Assembly (NCBI RefSeq): GCF_009827495.1
Contig: NZ_WTZA01000002.1
Coordinates: forward strand, 62,001 to 126,000
From: Tsuneonella aeria
GTDB lineage: Bacteria; Pseudomonadota; Alphaproteobacteria; Sphingomonadales; Sphingomonadaceae
Length of the DNA: 64,000 nucleotides
Reading direction: 5' to 3'
Of this stretch, positions 36,181 to 47,080 are shown piece by piece. A model generated the notes under the pieces. That model saw only the letters and a program-made list of their open reading frames with translations, made no database searches and was not told the origin of the DNA. The stretch's first letter is position 1, and every line of letters starts with the position of its first letter. The translations under genes were made by a program, and so were the position numbers.

Positions 36181-37032
36181 TCACATGTTGGATTGCTCCG
36201 GGGAAACACCCGCAGGAAGACGGGCTGCACAGGTGGGGTCCTTTCGCAATTCGATCTTCGCATCAAGACCGTAACACGCCATGGAAATTGAGCCCATCGA
36301 GTGCCCGCGTACAACCGGTTCCAGAGCCGATTTCTGCTCCGAGGCCAGCCCGGCCAGATACAAGATCGGCAGAAAATGATCGGGCGTCGGCACTGCGGCC
36401 GCGAAGTCGGGATGCGCTGTCAGTCTGAGTATGTCAGCGGGCTCGCGAACCAGTTGCTCCGACACCGCATCGTCAAATCGCCGAGCCCAATCGAAGCCGA
36501 GATCCGGTTCGTTCCACCGGAGCGAACGCAGGTTGTGGACGATATTGCCGCTCGCGAGGATCATTATTCCTTTGTCCCGCAAACTGGCGAGGCGCCGGCC
36601 AAGATCGATATGATAATCAAATGCTCGCGTGGCATTTAGCGAGAGCTGAACTACGGGAATATTGGCAGCGGGATAGAGGTGCGCCAGCACTGACCAGGTC
36701 CCGTGATCGAGGTCCCATTGGTCCTGATCCAGTCCGACCCACTCAGGTTTGATTGTCTCCACGATTTCGCCGGCCAGATCGGGATCGCCCGGCGCGGGGT
36801 AGTCGAATGCGAACAGCTCCTGAGGGAAACCGTAGAAGTCATGAATGGTGCGCGGGCGCGCCATCGCCGTGACGGCCGTTGCTCCGAAATACCAGTGGGC
36901 TGAAATCGCCAGGATGGCCCAGGGTCTCGGCAGTGTCGCGCCAAACGCTCGCCACGCCCCGGTGTACCCGTTCAATTCGAGCGTGTTCATCGGGCTTCCA
37001 TGACCGATGAAGAGGGCGGCCGTTCTCGGCAT
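36181..37032 (-). CDS. ygiD: Class III extradiol dioxygenase, 4,5-DOPA dioxygenase (YgiD) family
   Basis: A 283-residue LigB-fold enzyme. 'ALFIGHGSPMNTLE' near the N-terminus gives the first metal His, then 'ISAHWYFG', 'IHDFYGFPQELF', 'LDHGTWSVLAHLYP' and 'SGNIVHNLR'. These are the Zn/Fe-binding positions and loops of YgiD/DODA-like enzymes, which open catechol rings. The ATG at 37032 has an AAGGAG site 6 nt upstream. It is the last gene before a broken flavin reductase on the same strand. Confidence 0.9.
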   Translation of the reverse strand: MPRTAALFIGHGSPMNTLELNGYTGAWRAFGATLPRPWAILAISAHWYFGATAVTAMARPRTIHDFYGFPQELFAFDYPAPGDPDLAGEIVETIKPEWVGLDQDQWDLDHGTWSVLAHLYPAANIPVVQLSLNATRAFDYHIDLGRRLASLRDKGIMILASGNIVHNLRSLRWNEPDLGFDWARRFDDAVSEQLVREPADILRLTAHPDFAAAVPTPDHFLPILYLAGLASEQKSALEPVVRGHSMGSISMACYGLDAKIELRKDPTCAARLPAGVSPEQSNM

Positions 37033-37103
37033 TGTCGGCTCCTTCATGCGAAGGGTCGTTCCAGCTTTTACTCTGCCCCTACGACGCTCACTGCAGGGTT
37101 GTT

Positions 37104-37669
37104 CTAATGCGAGGCGCCCACGCGGTCGATCCATGCGACAAAGGCATCGATAAAGCCTTTGAAAAACTTTCGAGTGTCGTCGTTTTTCAGTCTGCCGGTT
37201 TCATCAAAGAGATCGTACGCGCCGCCGACATAAACTTCCGGCTGCTGGAGTACCGGCATATCGAGGAAGACGAGCGACTGGCGCAGGTGATGATTGGCCC
37301 CGAAACCCCCGATTGCACCGGGCGAAACGCTCATCACCGCCGCGGGCTTCTTGATCCAGGCACTCGCCCCATAAGGCCGCGACCCGACGCCGATGGCGTT
37401 CTTGAGCGCGCCCGGTACCGAGCGGTTGTACTCTGGCGTCACAAAAAGCACGCCGTCAGCCGCGGCTACCTGTTCTCTGAATTGAGTCCACTGCGGGGAG
37501 CATCTGCAGGTTCGAGATCCTCATCATAAAGCGGCAGGTTACCGATATCGACGAAATCAAACGCGACACCATCGGCAGCTAACCGCGCCGACTCCAGTGC
37601 TGCTTTGCGGTTCACTGACCCGCGACGCAGACTACCGACGATGATTGCGATCTTGTACGATGTGGTCAT
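37104..37669 (-). pseudogene. NADPH-dependent FMN reductase, frameshifted
   Basis: The start (ATG 37669 with AAGGAG upstream) gives 'YKIAIIVGSLRRGSVNRK', the flavodoxin-like phosphate loop of the ChrR/YieF family. After 'DEDLEPADAP' the frame is lost near 37494-37498 and again near 37480-37483; allowing one base each restores 'AVDS-FREQVAAADGVLFVTPEYNRSVPGALKNAI', which continues to a normal C-terminus at 37104. Both shifts lie within about 18 nt. Either the gene is dead or there is a local assembly error. An intact enzyme would reduce quinones or metals. Confidence 0.85.
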
Positions 37670-38107
37670 GTGATGCTCCTTGGAGTTACATTCGGCCCCT
37701 GGTCGGAAAACGGTCGCTGCCGGACCATCCCTCGCGTCCCGCAAGCGCGGGAATCGAGGCAAGGGCCAGGTTTGCGCCGCTCGCTGGGGAGATTGTGCCA
37801 CCCACCAGCCTGATCGGCGCAATCCACGCAAAGCACTGGTCCAGAGCACCCGCCGGTGGGCAGTGCTGTCCCTAAGTCGCCTGCTGGGGTGGAGCAGGTC
37901 ATCGGGACAGGGATCCTGGCGGACGCGCAGCACCGCTCCGGTCCGCGGCGGCGGACCCGTTATCAGCTGCGTGCGGCCTGAGCAGCGACAGGAGAGCACA
38001 TTGTTCTGGACACAGGAACCGGGCTTGAGGACGGCCGTTCTCGGTGCAAACCGGTGGTCGCGCTCCTCATTTGCCGAAGCAGGCTACCGCCGCAGTGGGA
38101 TAAACGC
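37670..38107 (+). other. 438-bp stretch without a supportable gene
   Basis: Lies between the divergent starts of the flavin reductase remnant and the DUF6894-like gene. Open frames here have no ribosome site and read as GC-rich noise. Promoters for both flanking genes should be here, but I see no clear boxes. Confidence 0.5.
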
Positions 38108-38338
38108 GTGCCGAGATACTTCTTCGCAATGGACGGCGAAGGCGCCGACAACGTTGGCTACGACTTTCCCGACCTTGCGGCGGCCAAACACGAGGCTCTG
38201 GTGCGCCTCGGTGAGGCTATGCGCGAAGAACCCGAGAAATTCCTGGCCGACGGCTCGCGTTTGATAACCGTCTCTGGCCCTGACGGTGAGCGGCAATTTT
38301 CTGTGACGGTCACGATTGCGATCCATGCCACTGAGTGA
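38108..38338 (+). CDS. Small DUF6894-like protein, 76 aa
   Basis: A short protein starting with GTG, 'VPRYFFAMDGEGADNVGYDFPDLAAAKHEALVRLGEAMREEP', close to the 'MPRYFFHV' pattern of the DUF6894 family common in rhizobia and sphingomonads. It ends with two beta strands ('RLITVSGPDGERQFSVTVTIAIHA'). Function unknown. The GTG at 38108 is chosen to match the family start rather than the longer open frame. Confidence 0.7.
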   Translation: MPRYFFAMDGEGADNVGYDFPDLAAAKHEALVRLGEAMREEPEKFLADGSRLITVSGPDGERQFSVTVTIAIHATE

Positions 38339-38615
38339 AGCCCCGGCCGCGCGGAGCGCCGCGCAGGCGAGCGGGACATTCGGTCTACAACCTGTCGGGG
38401 TCAACAGGATCAGCTTATCTTTTGAAACGTCGACTTGACTGGTTATGCCCCAAGGCTCTCCCCGCTCATGCCCGGGCCGAGGAGGGCTACAAAGGAGGTC
38501 ATCCCCTCGGCCGCGTGTCAATCCGGTTCAGGACAGTTTGTCTGGGCTGGCCTCGATCACCGCCATGCTTGTTCTCATTTTTCCACCTCAGTCTGGCTCC
38601 GTGGCTCGAACGCCA

Positions 38616-39695
38616 TCAGAGTGCATCGAGCGCTTGGCGCACCCTGGCATTCGCACCGCTCGCGTTTCCGATTGCTCTTCCTTGAATTTCGGCAATTTCT
38701 GCCGCCATCTGGAAACGACCCTTCGGCGAAATGTCGCCCTTGACCGAGCCAGCCAGTATCCGCTGGTCTTCGCGCACGTCTTTGCACATCGCCGCGCGAC
38801 GGTCGTTTGCATTCGGCGGCGTGCAAACCCGATCGACGGCTGCTGCGAGACTTGTCGAGGCACCCTGCTTATCGCCTGCTGCGAACTGCACGCGGGCTAT
38901 CTCGCGTAGTGCTTCGGCACCATCCGGGCTGGTCTTTACCGCTGGTGTCTTCACGGTGCCGATGTCGCTGTCCGCGAGCAGCAACCAGCGATTAAGTGCA
39001 TCCAAGGCGTAAGCCCGGGCCTTGCTCGCCCCTTCGCGGCGCCCTTGTGCGGCGATATCGGCACTGGTTTCGGACCAGAAAATGCCAAGATTCTTCTCGA
39101 GCTGATAGGCTGTCCGTAAGGTGGACCTGATTAGAAAGCCGTTCGGATGGTCAGGCGTCTTGTTCGCTTCAAGGGCTTGGTCAACTAGCTGCCGGGCGTT
39201 GGTCAAGGTGCCTGCTGCCTCCGGCGCCCTCCCAGTCAAAGCTAGCGCCCGGTGAAGTTCATAGAACAGCGGCAAGTTCTCGAACAGCGTGTGGTAGTGA
39301 CTTCCGTTGTCAAAGTGGGCCATCATTTGCTGATAGCCGCTTCCAAGCACATTTAGCGCCTCGGCCGGTTTTCCGGTCTCTACGAGATTGCGGCCATGGG
39401 CTATCGAAGTCTCGATGTAGGCCGCACTGAGCCGGTGGGATGTCTCCTCATCAAGATCCGCGCTCTTGGCGGCGGCTTGGAGTGCGTCAAACCGCTTCAT
39501 ACATAGGTCGCTTACACGCTTCTCTTCCGCCTCAATTTCCTCATCGGAAGCGACGAAAATCATGTCTCGATCGAACATCGGGCATTCCACCCGCTCCGCT
39601 CGTTCCACAAGGTCAGCTGTCTGGGTTGCTGGTGTCTGTGCAATCGTGGCTGATGCAGACAGGCTGGCAAGCCCGAGAAATGCGATCCGGTACAT
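38616..39695 (-). CDS. Exported helical-repeat protein, 359 aa, unknown function
   Basis: N-terminal signal peptide ('MYRIAFLGLASLSASATIAQ'), then an almost entirely helical protein with Ala-rich pairs resembling TPR-like repeats ('ALNVLGSGYQQMM', 'LHRALALTGRAPEAAGTLTNARQLVDQ', 'EIARVQFAAGDKQGASTSLAAAV'). Six or so Cys are scattered. It is the last gene of a three-gene minus-strand group of exported unknowns. I recognise no family. Confidence 0.7.
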   Translation of the reverse strand: MYRIAFLGLASLSASATIAQTPATQTADLVERAERVECPMFDRDMIFVASDEEIEAEEKRVSDLCMKRFDALQAAAKSADLDEETSHRLSAAYIETSIAHGRNLVETGKPAEALNVLGSGYQQMMAHFDNGSHYHTLFENLPLFYELHRALALTGRAPEAAGTLTNARQLVDQALEANKTPDHPNGFLIRSTLRTAYQLEKNLGIFWSETSADIAAQGRREGASKARAYALDALNRWLLLADSDIGTVKTPAVKTSPDGAEALREIARVQFAAGDKQGASTSLAAAVDRVCTPPNANDRRAAMCKDVREDQRILAGSVKGDISPKGRFQMAAEIAEIQGRAIGNASGANARVRQALDAL

Positions 39696-39743
39696 GTACG
39701 CCCTCTTTCCGGTTCCGTGAAAGCTGTGGATTTTCTGATAGCG

Positions 39744-40463
39744 CTACGGTGCGGGGACGCGCCAAGCACTCTCGCCGATCTTTCTGACGGCCCCGTCACT
39801 AGTAATTTCATACCAAGCGATCCGGTCCAGTTCCGCGGTAATTGGCGCGGCGAAGGAAGCATAAAGGACTGGAAGGGTAAGCTGACCGGCAAAAGTTGAA
39901 GTGAGTTGGCCGTTGGCGGCGATCACCTCGTGATGCTTCCAGCGCGGATCTGGCGAGGTGGTCGCCCACAAGCGAAGCCCACTCTTCGAAAGGCCCTCCA
40001 GAATGAGCGTGCGCAAGGGATCCGCGTAGGAAGCTCCCGGGCAGGAGGCATCGTTCGCAAACGTCTCGGGCGCTTCCGCGATATCTTGATCCGAGTAGTC
40101 GAGATCGAGGTAAGCCATGGCGCGGGTGCAGCGCCGGCGCAAAGCGGTCACGGCGGGCGTTACCGAGGCTGCGGCCTGCCTTAACCGAAATCCGCCCAGC
40201 TCAGTGGTCTTGATTCGAATGGAGCGATTAGACTCGTCGGCATCGATAATCTGGAACGGTTCAGGGGCAATGGCTCGGCGTACCTGGAGATCCAAAGAGA
40301 CGGGATAAGTCTCCTGAACGAACACAGCCTCGTAGGTTTGGGCAGTGCTCAGAGTCTCGCCGAGGACAACCTGGCTGCCATCTGCAGACTTCACGGTAAG
40401 TGGCCCGATCTCGGTGGGGGCTGCGGCAGGTGTTACCGCCAGCAATAAGAGTGCCAATTGCAT
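39744..40463 (-). CDS. Exported hypothetical protein, 239 aa
   Basis: A short signal sequence ('MQLALLLLAVTPAAA') followed by beta-rich sequence and two Cys ('RRRCTRAM', 'DASCPGASY') that could form a disulfide in the periplasm. It lies 48 bp upstream of the helical-repeat gene on the same strand and is probably in the same operon. No recognised domain. Confidence 0.65.
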   Translation of the reverse strand: MQLALLLLAVTPAAAPTEIGPLTVKSADGSQVVLGETLSTAQTYEAVFVQETYPVSLDLQVRRAIAPEPFQIIDADESNRSIRIKTTELGGFRLRQAAASVTPAVTALRRRCTRAMAYLDLDYSDQDIAEAPETFANDASCPGASYADPLRTLILEGLSKSGLRLWATTSPDPRWKHHEVIAANGQLTSTFAGQLTLPVLYASFAAPITAELDRIAWYEITSDGAVRKIGESAWRVPAP

Positions 40464-40565
40464 CTGCTTTGCTTACCCCGAGCGCGCGTCGTGAAGACGG
40501 ACGTATCGCGCTGATTGATTGAGGGCAAGTTGCGAACAGATCATAAAAAGACTGAGCATCGGGAA

Positions 40566-40985
40566 CTAGCGAGCAATCGCTTGTGCGGGTCCACAACTGA
40601 GAGGTTGCGCGAAACTCCCCCAAAGCATGACCGCCAGCGAGCGGGATCGATCCAGCATCACCGTAAGGCGCTCGCCTTGGTCTGGACCCACCTCGTTTTC
40701 ACGGGTCACAATCGCGGACCACACGGCATGCCCACCTACTATGAGATGGCTCTTCACTTCGCCTGCGAAGCAAGCTGAATAGGCGCAAATCTCGAGCGTT
40801 GTCTGGCTGACCTCTAATTCGACAGGGGTGAAGTCACGCTGCAGGACGTCGCAGCTTTCAACGCATTGGATTTCAGCGGTTCTGGCGTTCGAGCATGAGA
40901 GAGGGATCTCGCTAGCTGTCGCGCGGCTGACCACCACAAGACTGAGCATTACGGCGGCGAGCCTTGAATAGCGTTTTTGCATCAT
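40566..40985 (-). CDS. Exported Cys-rich hypothetical protein, 139 aa
   Basis: A basic N-terminus and hydrophobic stretch ('KRYSRLAAVMLSLVVVSRATA') form a signal peptide. The mature part has seven Cys in 'LSCSNARTAEIQCVESCDVLQ', 'EICAYSACFAG' and 'LSCGPAQ', suggesting a disulfide-bonded periplasmic protein. It leads the group of three exported unknowns. No family recognised. Confidence 0.65.
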   Translation of the reverse strand: MMQKRYSRLAAVMLSLVVVSRATASEIPLSCSNARTAEIQCVESCDVLQRDFTPVELEVSQTTLEICAYSACFAGEVKSHLIVGGHAVWSAIVTRENEVGPDQGERLTVMLDRSRSLAVMLWGSFAQPLSCGPAQAIAR

Positions 40986-41295
40986 GGCAGTTTCTCGGTG
41001 TTACATTCGCTAATGTAGCATCTTTTCAACAGACCCAGGCCATTTCCGTTGCGGAAGGCAGCCCTATCGGGTCTTTCTGGCGAGCGGAGACCTCTTCTCA
41101 GTGCGCCGAGCGAGGGTGAGGGCGGAAGGATGCGGCTTAATCCACAAACTGTTGGCCGGCCCGATATGCCGACAGCATGGCCGTCGGGCTTCGCGTCGCT
41201 TCAGTAGTTATTTGCGTTAGGCCGAGTGCCCATACCAGCTTGCGCTCCGGGGTCGTGTATCGATAGGCATCAGGTCATTCATTTTAGGATCATCC
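40986..41295 (+). other. 310-bp divergent intergenic stretch
   Basis: Separates the minus-strand exported trio from the plus-strand 198-aa protein. No gene, RNA or clear promoter box could be identified. Confidence 0.45.
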
Positions 41296-41892
41296 GTGGA
41301 AGCAAACTCGTCTCAGGCAGCACGTACTGCGAGGTCCATCCCGAAAGAATGCGTTGCACGAGGTGGACAATCGCGCCCACGTGCGGAACTGGTTTGCCGA
41401 GCCATTTTGGCGCTTTTAGTTGCAGGAACGAGCAGCGCCGGATGGGGCGCTGGGTCTTGGGTGACATCCGATGACTGGCGAATTAGCGAGATGCCATCCG
41501 GTTGCAGCGCCGCGAGCAGTTATAGCGGGAAGGATGGTGAGAGCACCATCCGGATCTTCCTACAACCGAGCGGTAGTACGTTGATAGACTTCCAGAGCAG
41601 TGCAAAAAGCAAGGCAGGATTAGCAGGCGCAACTTACCCAATCTATTATAGCTTCGATGACTTCAAGTCTGCTGCGCGGTTTTCTGCGATCTATGGACCG
41701 ACCGGCTACTCAGGGGAAGTCCCAGGGTCGTTTCTAGACGCCCTCTCTCGCTCTCAAGTGCTCGACCTCGGATGGCAGCTGGAGAAAACAGTAGTAAAGC
41801 TAGGTTTCAACATTGGCTCAAGCAGTGAAGCAGTGAATGTTCTTCGAGCCTGTGTGAGACATGTAAGTGAGAACCATCTGCACGGGTGGTAG
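41296..41892 (+). CDS. Probable exported hypothetical protein, up to 198 aa
   Basis: A hydrophobic segment 'AILALLVAGTSSAGWGAG' (about residues 35-52) precedes a beta-rich mature part beginning 'SWVTSDDWRISEMPSGCSAASSY', so the true start may be further in than the GTG at 41296. Two Cys could pair. It resembles secreted unknowns of sphingomonads in general character only; no domain recognised. Confidence 0.5.
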   Translation: MEANSSQAARTARSIPKECVARGGQSRPRAELVCRAILALLVAGTSSAGWGAGSWVTSDDWRISEMPSGCSAASSYSGKDGESTIRIFLQPSGSTLIDFQSSAKSKAGLAGATYPIYYSFDDFKSAARFSAIYGPTGYSGEVPGSFLDALSRSQVLDLGWQLEKTVVKLGFNIGSSSEAVNVLRACVRHVSENHLHGW

Positions 41893-42312
41893 GGGCGTCC
41901 ATTCCAACGGGCAGATCGGCGCCACAGGCGCTACGAAGCGCAACCACCGGCAGTGCAAATTCCTGCATGCTTCAGACCGGATAGGGCGCATCGCACCCGG
42001 GCTCGAAGCCGATCTTCTGTAACTGGTGCGAAACCCGCTTGAGGCCATCGAGAATAGCAGGACCATGGTCCGTGTCTTGCGGCGGAAGAGTAAACTCTCA
42101 CCTCGCTTCAGCCGGGAGCTGAGGCGCTGTACCACTTAACTAGTCCGAATATCGCGAAGTCGAAGATCTATGCGCTCGATTGCCCGCTATGAGGTCGGCA
42201 ATGGTATGGCGGCTCTTAGGGTTCTTAGACCTGAGGCGGACTGGCTGGGTAGGCCACTTCCTGCCGAGTTCGGCGCCGATCGGCAGAAGTCGCCGAAAGA
42301 GGGCTTTCAGGG
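41893..42312 (+). other. 420-bp stretch with no intact gene
   Basis: No supportable gene. On the minus strand a short frame ending at 41970 or so reads 'DHGPAILDGLKRVSHQLQKI' and may be a gene remnant, but it is interrupted by a stop upstream. Confidence 0.45.
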
Positions 42313-42940
42313 AAACTGCGTACGTCCGCCACCGACCCCAACCATTCGATCCTTTCCGCGCCGACTTTCGAACATTACACGTATGGCACGAAGTACGATT
42401 ACCAGGGCCACGTCATCACCGGCCTGGTGACCGGACCCTTACGTCTGGTACGAAGACAACAAGATCGTCCTCGACGGTTATGAAAATCGCGACAACCAAG
42501 TCACGGCGACGGGCAGTTCGGGGTACTTTACCGTGACCGGCACGCACGGGTATTACGACCAGACCGTGGGCCAAGTAATTTGCAAGAGCGGGCGCACGAC
42601 CGGTTTCACCTGCGGGAAGATCACGCATGGCTGGTACACCTATCGCAACGCCAAGGGTTGGATCCAGGTGGGCGATTCCAACCAGGACATCATCGGCTTC
42701 CCCGGCGACAGCGGGGCCGCCGTTTTCACCGACAGCACGTACGACTACAAGGTCAAGGCTGCCGGCATCCTGTCGGCGGTCAACACCATTACCGTCACCA
42801 ATCCGGACGGGACCACTAAGAAGCGGCCCTGCCTGCCCGAAGACAAGACCAAGGGCACCGTCACCGACTGCTATTTCATCCACATGCCGATAGACTACGT
42901 CGACGATCACCAGTTCGTTCGCATCAAGACCGGGTCGTGA
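42313..42940 (+). pseudogene. Trypsin-like (S1-family) serine protease, truncated and frameshifted
   Basis: The C-terminal protease lobe is clear: 'GQVICKSGRTTGFTCGKI' and the catalytic Ser in 'GFPGDSGAAVF', as in streptogrisin-type proteases. Upstream, 'EHYTYGTKYDYQGHVITGLVTG' lies in another frame; removing one T near 42439 joins it to 'PYVWYEDNKIVLDGYENRDN'. No segment with the catalytic His ('AGHC') or a signal peptide is found, so the 5' end is missing as well. The stop overlaps the GTG of the lipoprotein gene region. Confidence 0.8.
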
Positions 42941-42942
42941 CC

Positions 42943-43410
42943 ATGCTCCAATCAGCCATTGCTACCGCCGCCGCGCTCGCTCTGTCCGCGTGTGCACCCG
43001 CTGAAGGGAACCGTGCGATGTCAGAAGGACCCGATACGACGAGCGGTCCGGACGGGACGGCCGGCCCGGGTGCCGCCCCGGCCGGCAACCCGCTGCTCGT
43101 CGCCATTAACCGGGCCGAGCCCGCTGAAATGCCCGCCGCTGTTCAGGACGGCAGGCTCATCGCCAAGGGCAAGTGCCTGGGCATCGCGATCGGCGGTAGC
43201 GAATGGGTCCTGCTGTTCCCGCGCAGCAGTCCGGTCAGCGCGACCGACCGCGCGCTTTCCTACGGCTCGCAGACCATCGCGCTCGGTTCGCAGATTACCG
43301 TGACGGGCGGCGAACGCGGTCTGGAACCGGGCGAAATCGAGATCGGCGGTGACGTGCGGGCCGCATGCGAAGGGCCGTTCATGCAGATCGGCGACCTCAC
43401 CGCGCGCTGA
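42943..43410 (+). CDS. Small lipoprotein, unknown function
   Basis: 155 residues. The N-terminus 'MLQSAIATAAALALSACAP' has a lipobox (LSAC), then a Gly/Pro/Ala-rich linker and a compact beta-rich domain ('GKCLGIAIGGSEWVLLFPRSSPV...TGGERGLEPGEIEIGGDVRAAC') ending with a possible disulfide. The ATG is 3 nt after the protease remnant's stop, so the two were probably co-transcribed when the protease was intact; a role as its inhibitor or partner is speculative. Confidence 0.72.
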   Translation: MLQSAIATAAALALSACAPAEGNRAMSEGPDTTSGPDGTAGPGAAPAGNPLLVAINRAEPAEMPAAVQDGRLIAKGKCLGIAIGGSEWVLLFPRSSPVSATDRALSYGSQTIALGSQITVTGGERGLEPGEIEIGGDVRAACEGPFMQIGDLTAR

Positions 43411-43536
43411 TGGCCGGACAGGGGCGGCGCTTACCCGCCGTCCCGGTACTTCCATGCTTCTCGACCAGGCCGGCGCCCAGCGGGTCGTACGTGCAGGTGC
43501 CTAGCCTCCCAATGCCTCCTTCGCCTGTTTGTCCAG

Positions 43537-43740
43537 TCAATCCATCCCCGCCTCCCACGGGCGGCCGCCGTAGCTGATCCGTGAGACGCCGAGCGCTGCT
43601 AGTTTGGTCCTTGTCCCGCGCCCGGGGCCCACAGCGCTTTGGCCGGGAGCGGGGAGCGGTCGCAGATGGTGGCGATGGTCGCATGGTCCCCGAGGTGGGG
43701 GGACAAACAGGCTGACCGAGCCGGCGCGCGCATATGCAAA
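43537..43740 (-). pseudogene. Isocitrate lyase/PEP mutase family, C-terminal remnant
   Basis: Three pieces in two frames join into one sensible sequence: 'FAYARAGSVSLFVP', then 'HLGDHATIATICDRSPLPAKALWAPG', then 'KLAALGVSRISYGGRPWEAGMD'. This matches the end of PEP-mutase-type enzymes ('AGAD-LFVP...LPVNV...ELAALGVARISYGG'). At least two frameshifts and absence of the catalytic N-terminal two-thirds show it is dead. Confidence 0.6.
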
Positions 43741-44174
43741 CCATTTTTGATAGATTTGTAAACTAGGCGGCATAGCCACCCTCTAATCGTCATAACCGAA
43801 CGGCAGCTTTCAGGTGACGAAAGGAGCTAAGCAAGTGACCGAAATTAGGGCGCAAAGCAGACAAAAGTCGACCGCGTCATTCGGAGCCGCAGAATCAATT
43901 TCGAGTCCCGAAAAAGCTACGTCGCTGATCGCTCAATTTATTGCAGCCTAATCAGAAAGCTGTTCCCATCCGGTGCCGGGGCCCGCAGCTAGGCCCGCAT
44001 AAATTCCGAGCTTGCCGCTTCAATGAATGATTTGGCCGGACACCGACTGGCAGATTTCAGTGCGAGAAAATGGGAAAGCTGCCAATCAAGTGGGCGAAGG
44101 TTGCCAGATTTCTGGGTAGCATTCCATTTCCATAAGCATCAATCCGAGCCTGCAGGCGCAATCGCCCGGCAGGA
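43741..44174 (+). other. 434-bp stretch without a gene; one dispersed repeat
   Basis: No supportable gene. It contains GGGCGCAAAGCAG (43848-43860), which recurs at 55905-55917 within the similar context CCGAAA-x-GGGCGCAAAGCAG. Confidence 0.5.
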
Positions 44175-44444
44175 CTACTCCCAGGAAATCACCCCGTCGG
44201 CAGAGCGCCAGCTTGCAGGACGTATCATCTTTTCGTGGGCGATACGGACTGACCTGATCTCCGCTTCGATCTCGCGCCGCCAATGCGCGAGGAAGTCGAA
44301 CAGCACCGGAAAATCCGGTGCTGCGTCGTATTCCTGCCAGGCATAGATCTGCAAGAGCGAGGGGTGATCCGGCATGAAATAGCAGATTTCTGCCGTGGTC
44401 AGCCCGTATCCGTCCAGCTGAACCAGGAAAGCGCGATCGGTCAT
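44175..44444 (-). CDS. usg: Usg family protein
   Basis: An 89-residue protein closely matching the alphaproteobacterial Usg family: 'QLDGYGLTTAEICYFMPDHPSLLQIYAWQEYDAAPDFPVLFDFLAHWRREIE' and 'SVRIAHEKMIRPASWR'. The family is named from a gene upstream of trpF in some species; function is unknown. It overlaps the 77-aa gene upstream by 4 bp and is divergent from groES, so both small genes share the intergenic region that holds the CIRCE element. Confidence 0.88.
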   Translation of the reverse strand: MTDRAFLVQLDGYGLTTAEICYFMPDHPSLLQIYAWQEYDAAPDFPVLFDFLAHWRREIEAEIRSVRIAHEKMIRPASWRSADGVISWE

Positions 44445-44674
44445 TGCAGCGTGGGCTGGCTGTCGAGGCCGTCGAGAGAGCGCAGCGCCGCGAATACGTC
44501 GTCAACGCAAACCGGACCTTTGAGTTCGGGGGGCTGGCGCATCGCAGGTTGGTTTTCGACGGCATGCCGATCAGATGCCCAGGAAGCCAGGATGGATCGC
44601 TTCACTTCGGGCTCAAGCGCGGGATGATGCGCTACATCGAAGGGATGCAAATAGCGTGCGAATGGTTGCGACAT
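44441..44674 (-). CDS. Conserved hypothetical protein, 77 aa
   Basis: Begins 'SQPFARYLHPFDVAHHPALEPEVKRSILASWASDRHAVENQPAMRQPP', a pattern I associate with small alphaproteobacterial proteins accompanying usg or hsp20 genes. A GGAGGAA site lies 7-8 nt before the ATG at 44674. It overlaps usg by 4 bp, so the pair forms an operon transcribed away from groES. Function unknown. Confidence 0.75.
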   Translation of the reverse strand: MSQPFARYLHPFDVAHHPALEPEVKRSILASWASDRHAVENQPAMRQPPELKGPVCVDDVFAALRSLDGLDSQPTLQ

Positions 44675-44793
44675 GGGAACTTCCTCCTTTCTGCCTTGCC
44701 GCTCATCACTCACCGCGGATTGTTCCGCTCGGGATATTTTGTGAGTCTATTTTGGACCGTCAAGACCCTGAAAAGGCATACGGAAAAAACCCG

Positions 44794-44820
44794 TCGGCAC
44801 TCGCAACTGGCGAGTGCCAA
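44794..44820 (+). promoter_or_regulatory. CIRCE operator (HrcA-binding) upstream of groES
   Basis: TCGGCACTC, a 9-nt spacer, then GAGTGCCAA: the CIRCE consensus is TTAGCACTC-N9-GAGTGCTAA, and the core GCACTC/GAGTGC and spacing are exact. It lies 116 bp before the groES ATG. HrcA repression released by heat is the expected control of this groESL operon. Confidence 0.88.
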
Positions 44821-44936
44821 AAATCCGATTTGGACCTCTTGAAGCCGTTTTCGGCAAAACTAGATCGCGAAATGCCTCCTGCCGATCATGCGGGGGAGGC
44901 GCTGTAAGTCATTTCGCTTTGTAATGGAGGTTATGC

Positions 44937-46923
<1,987 letters not shown>

Positions 46924-46931
46924 TCCGATGA

Positions 46932-46960
46932 GGAGAGCGCGGTGTGACCCCGCGCTCTCC
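46932..46960 (+). terminator. Hairpin after groEL
   Basis: A perfect 11-bp inverted repeat, GGAGAGCGCGG and CCGCGCTCTCC around a 7-nt loop, starts 9 nt beyond the groEL stop. No T-run follows, so it may be a weak terminator or an mRNA-stabilising stem. Confidence 0.55.
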
Positions 46961-47080
46961 CATCCTCAAGCACACCGCTGGCGGCAGTGCTGCCCGGGCG
47001 CCTGCACACGCCGTTCTGGGCGAGGCAGGCTTCAAACGCGGCAACATCGGAAAATCGGTCGAATGAGAGAGGAGGAGATA

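Noticed and set aside
41970..42135. A minus-strand fragment that reads like a protein C-terminus
   Set aside because: Interrupted by an in-frame stop, no family could be named, and the plus-strand neighbours do not inform it.
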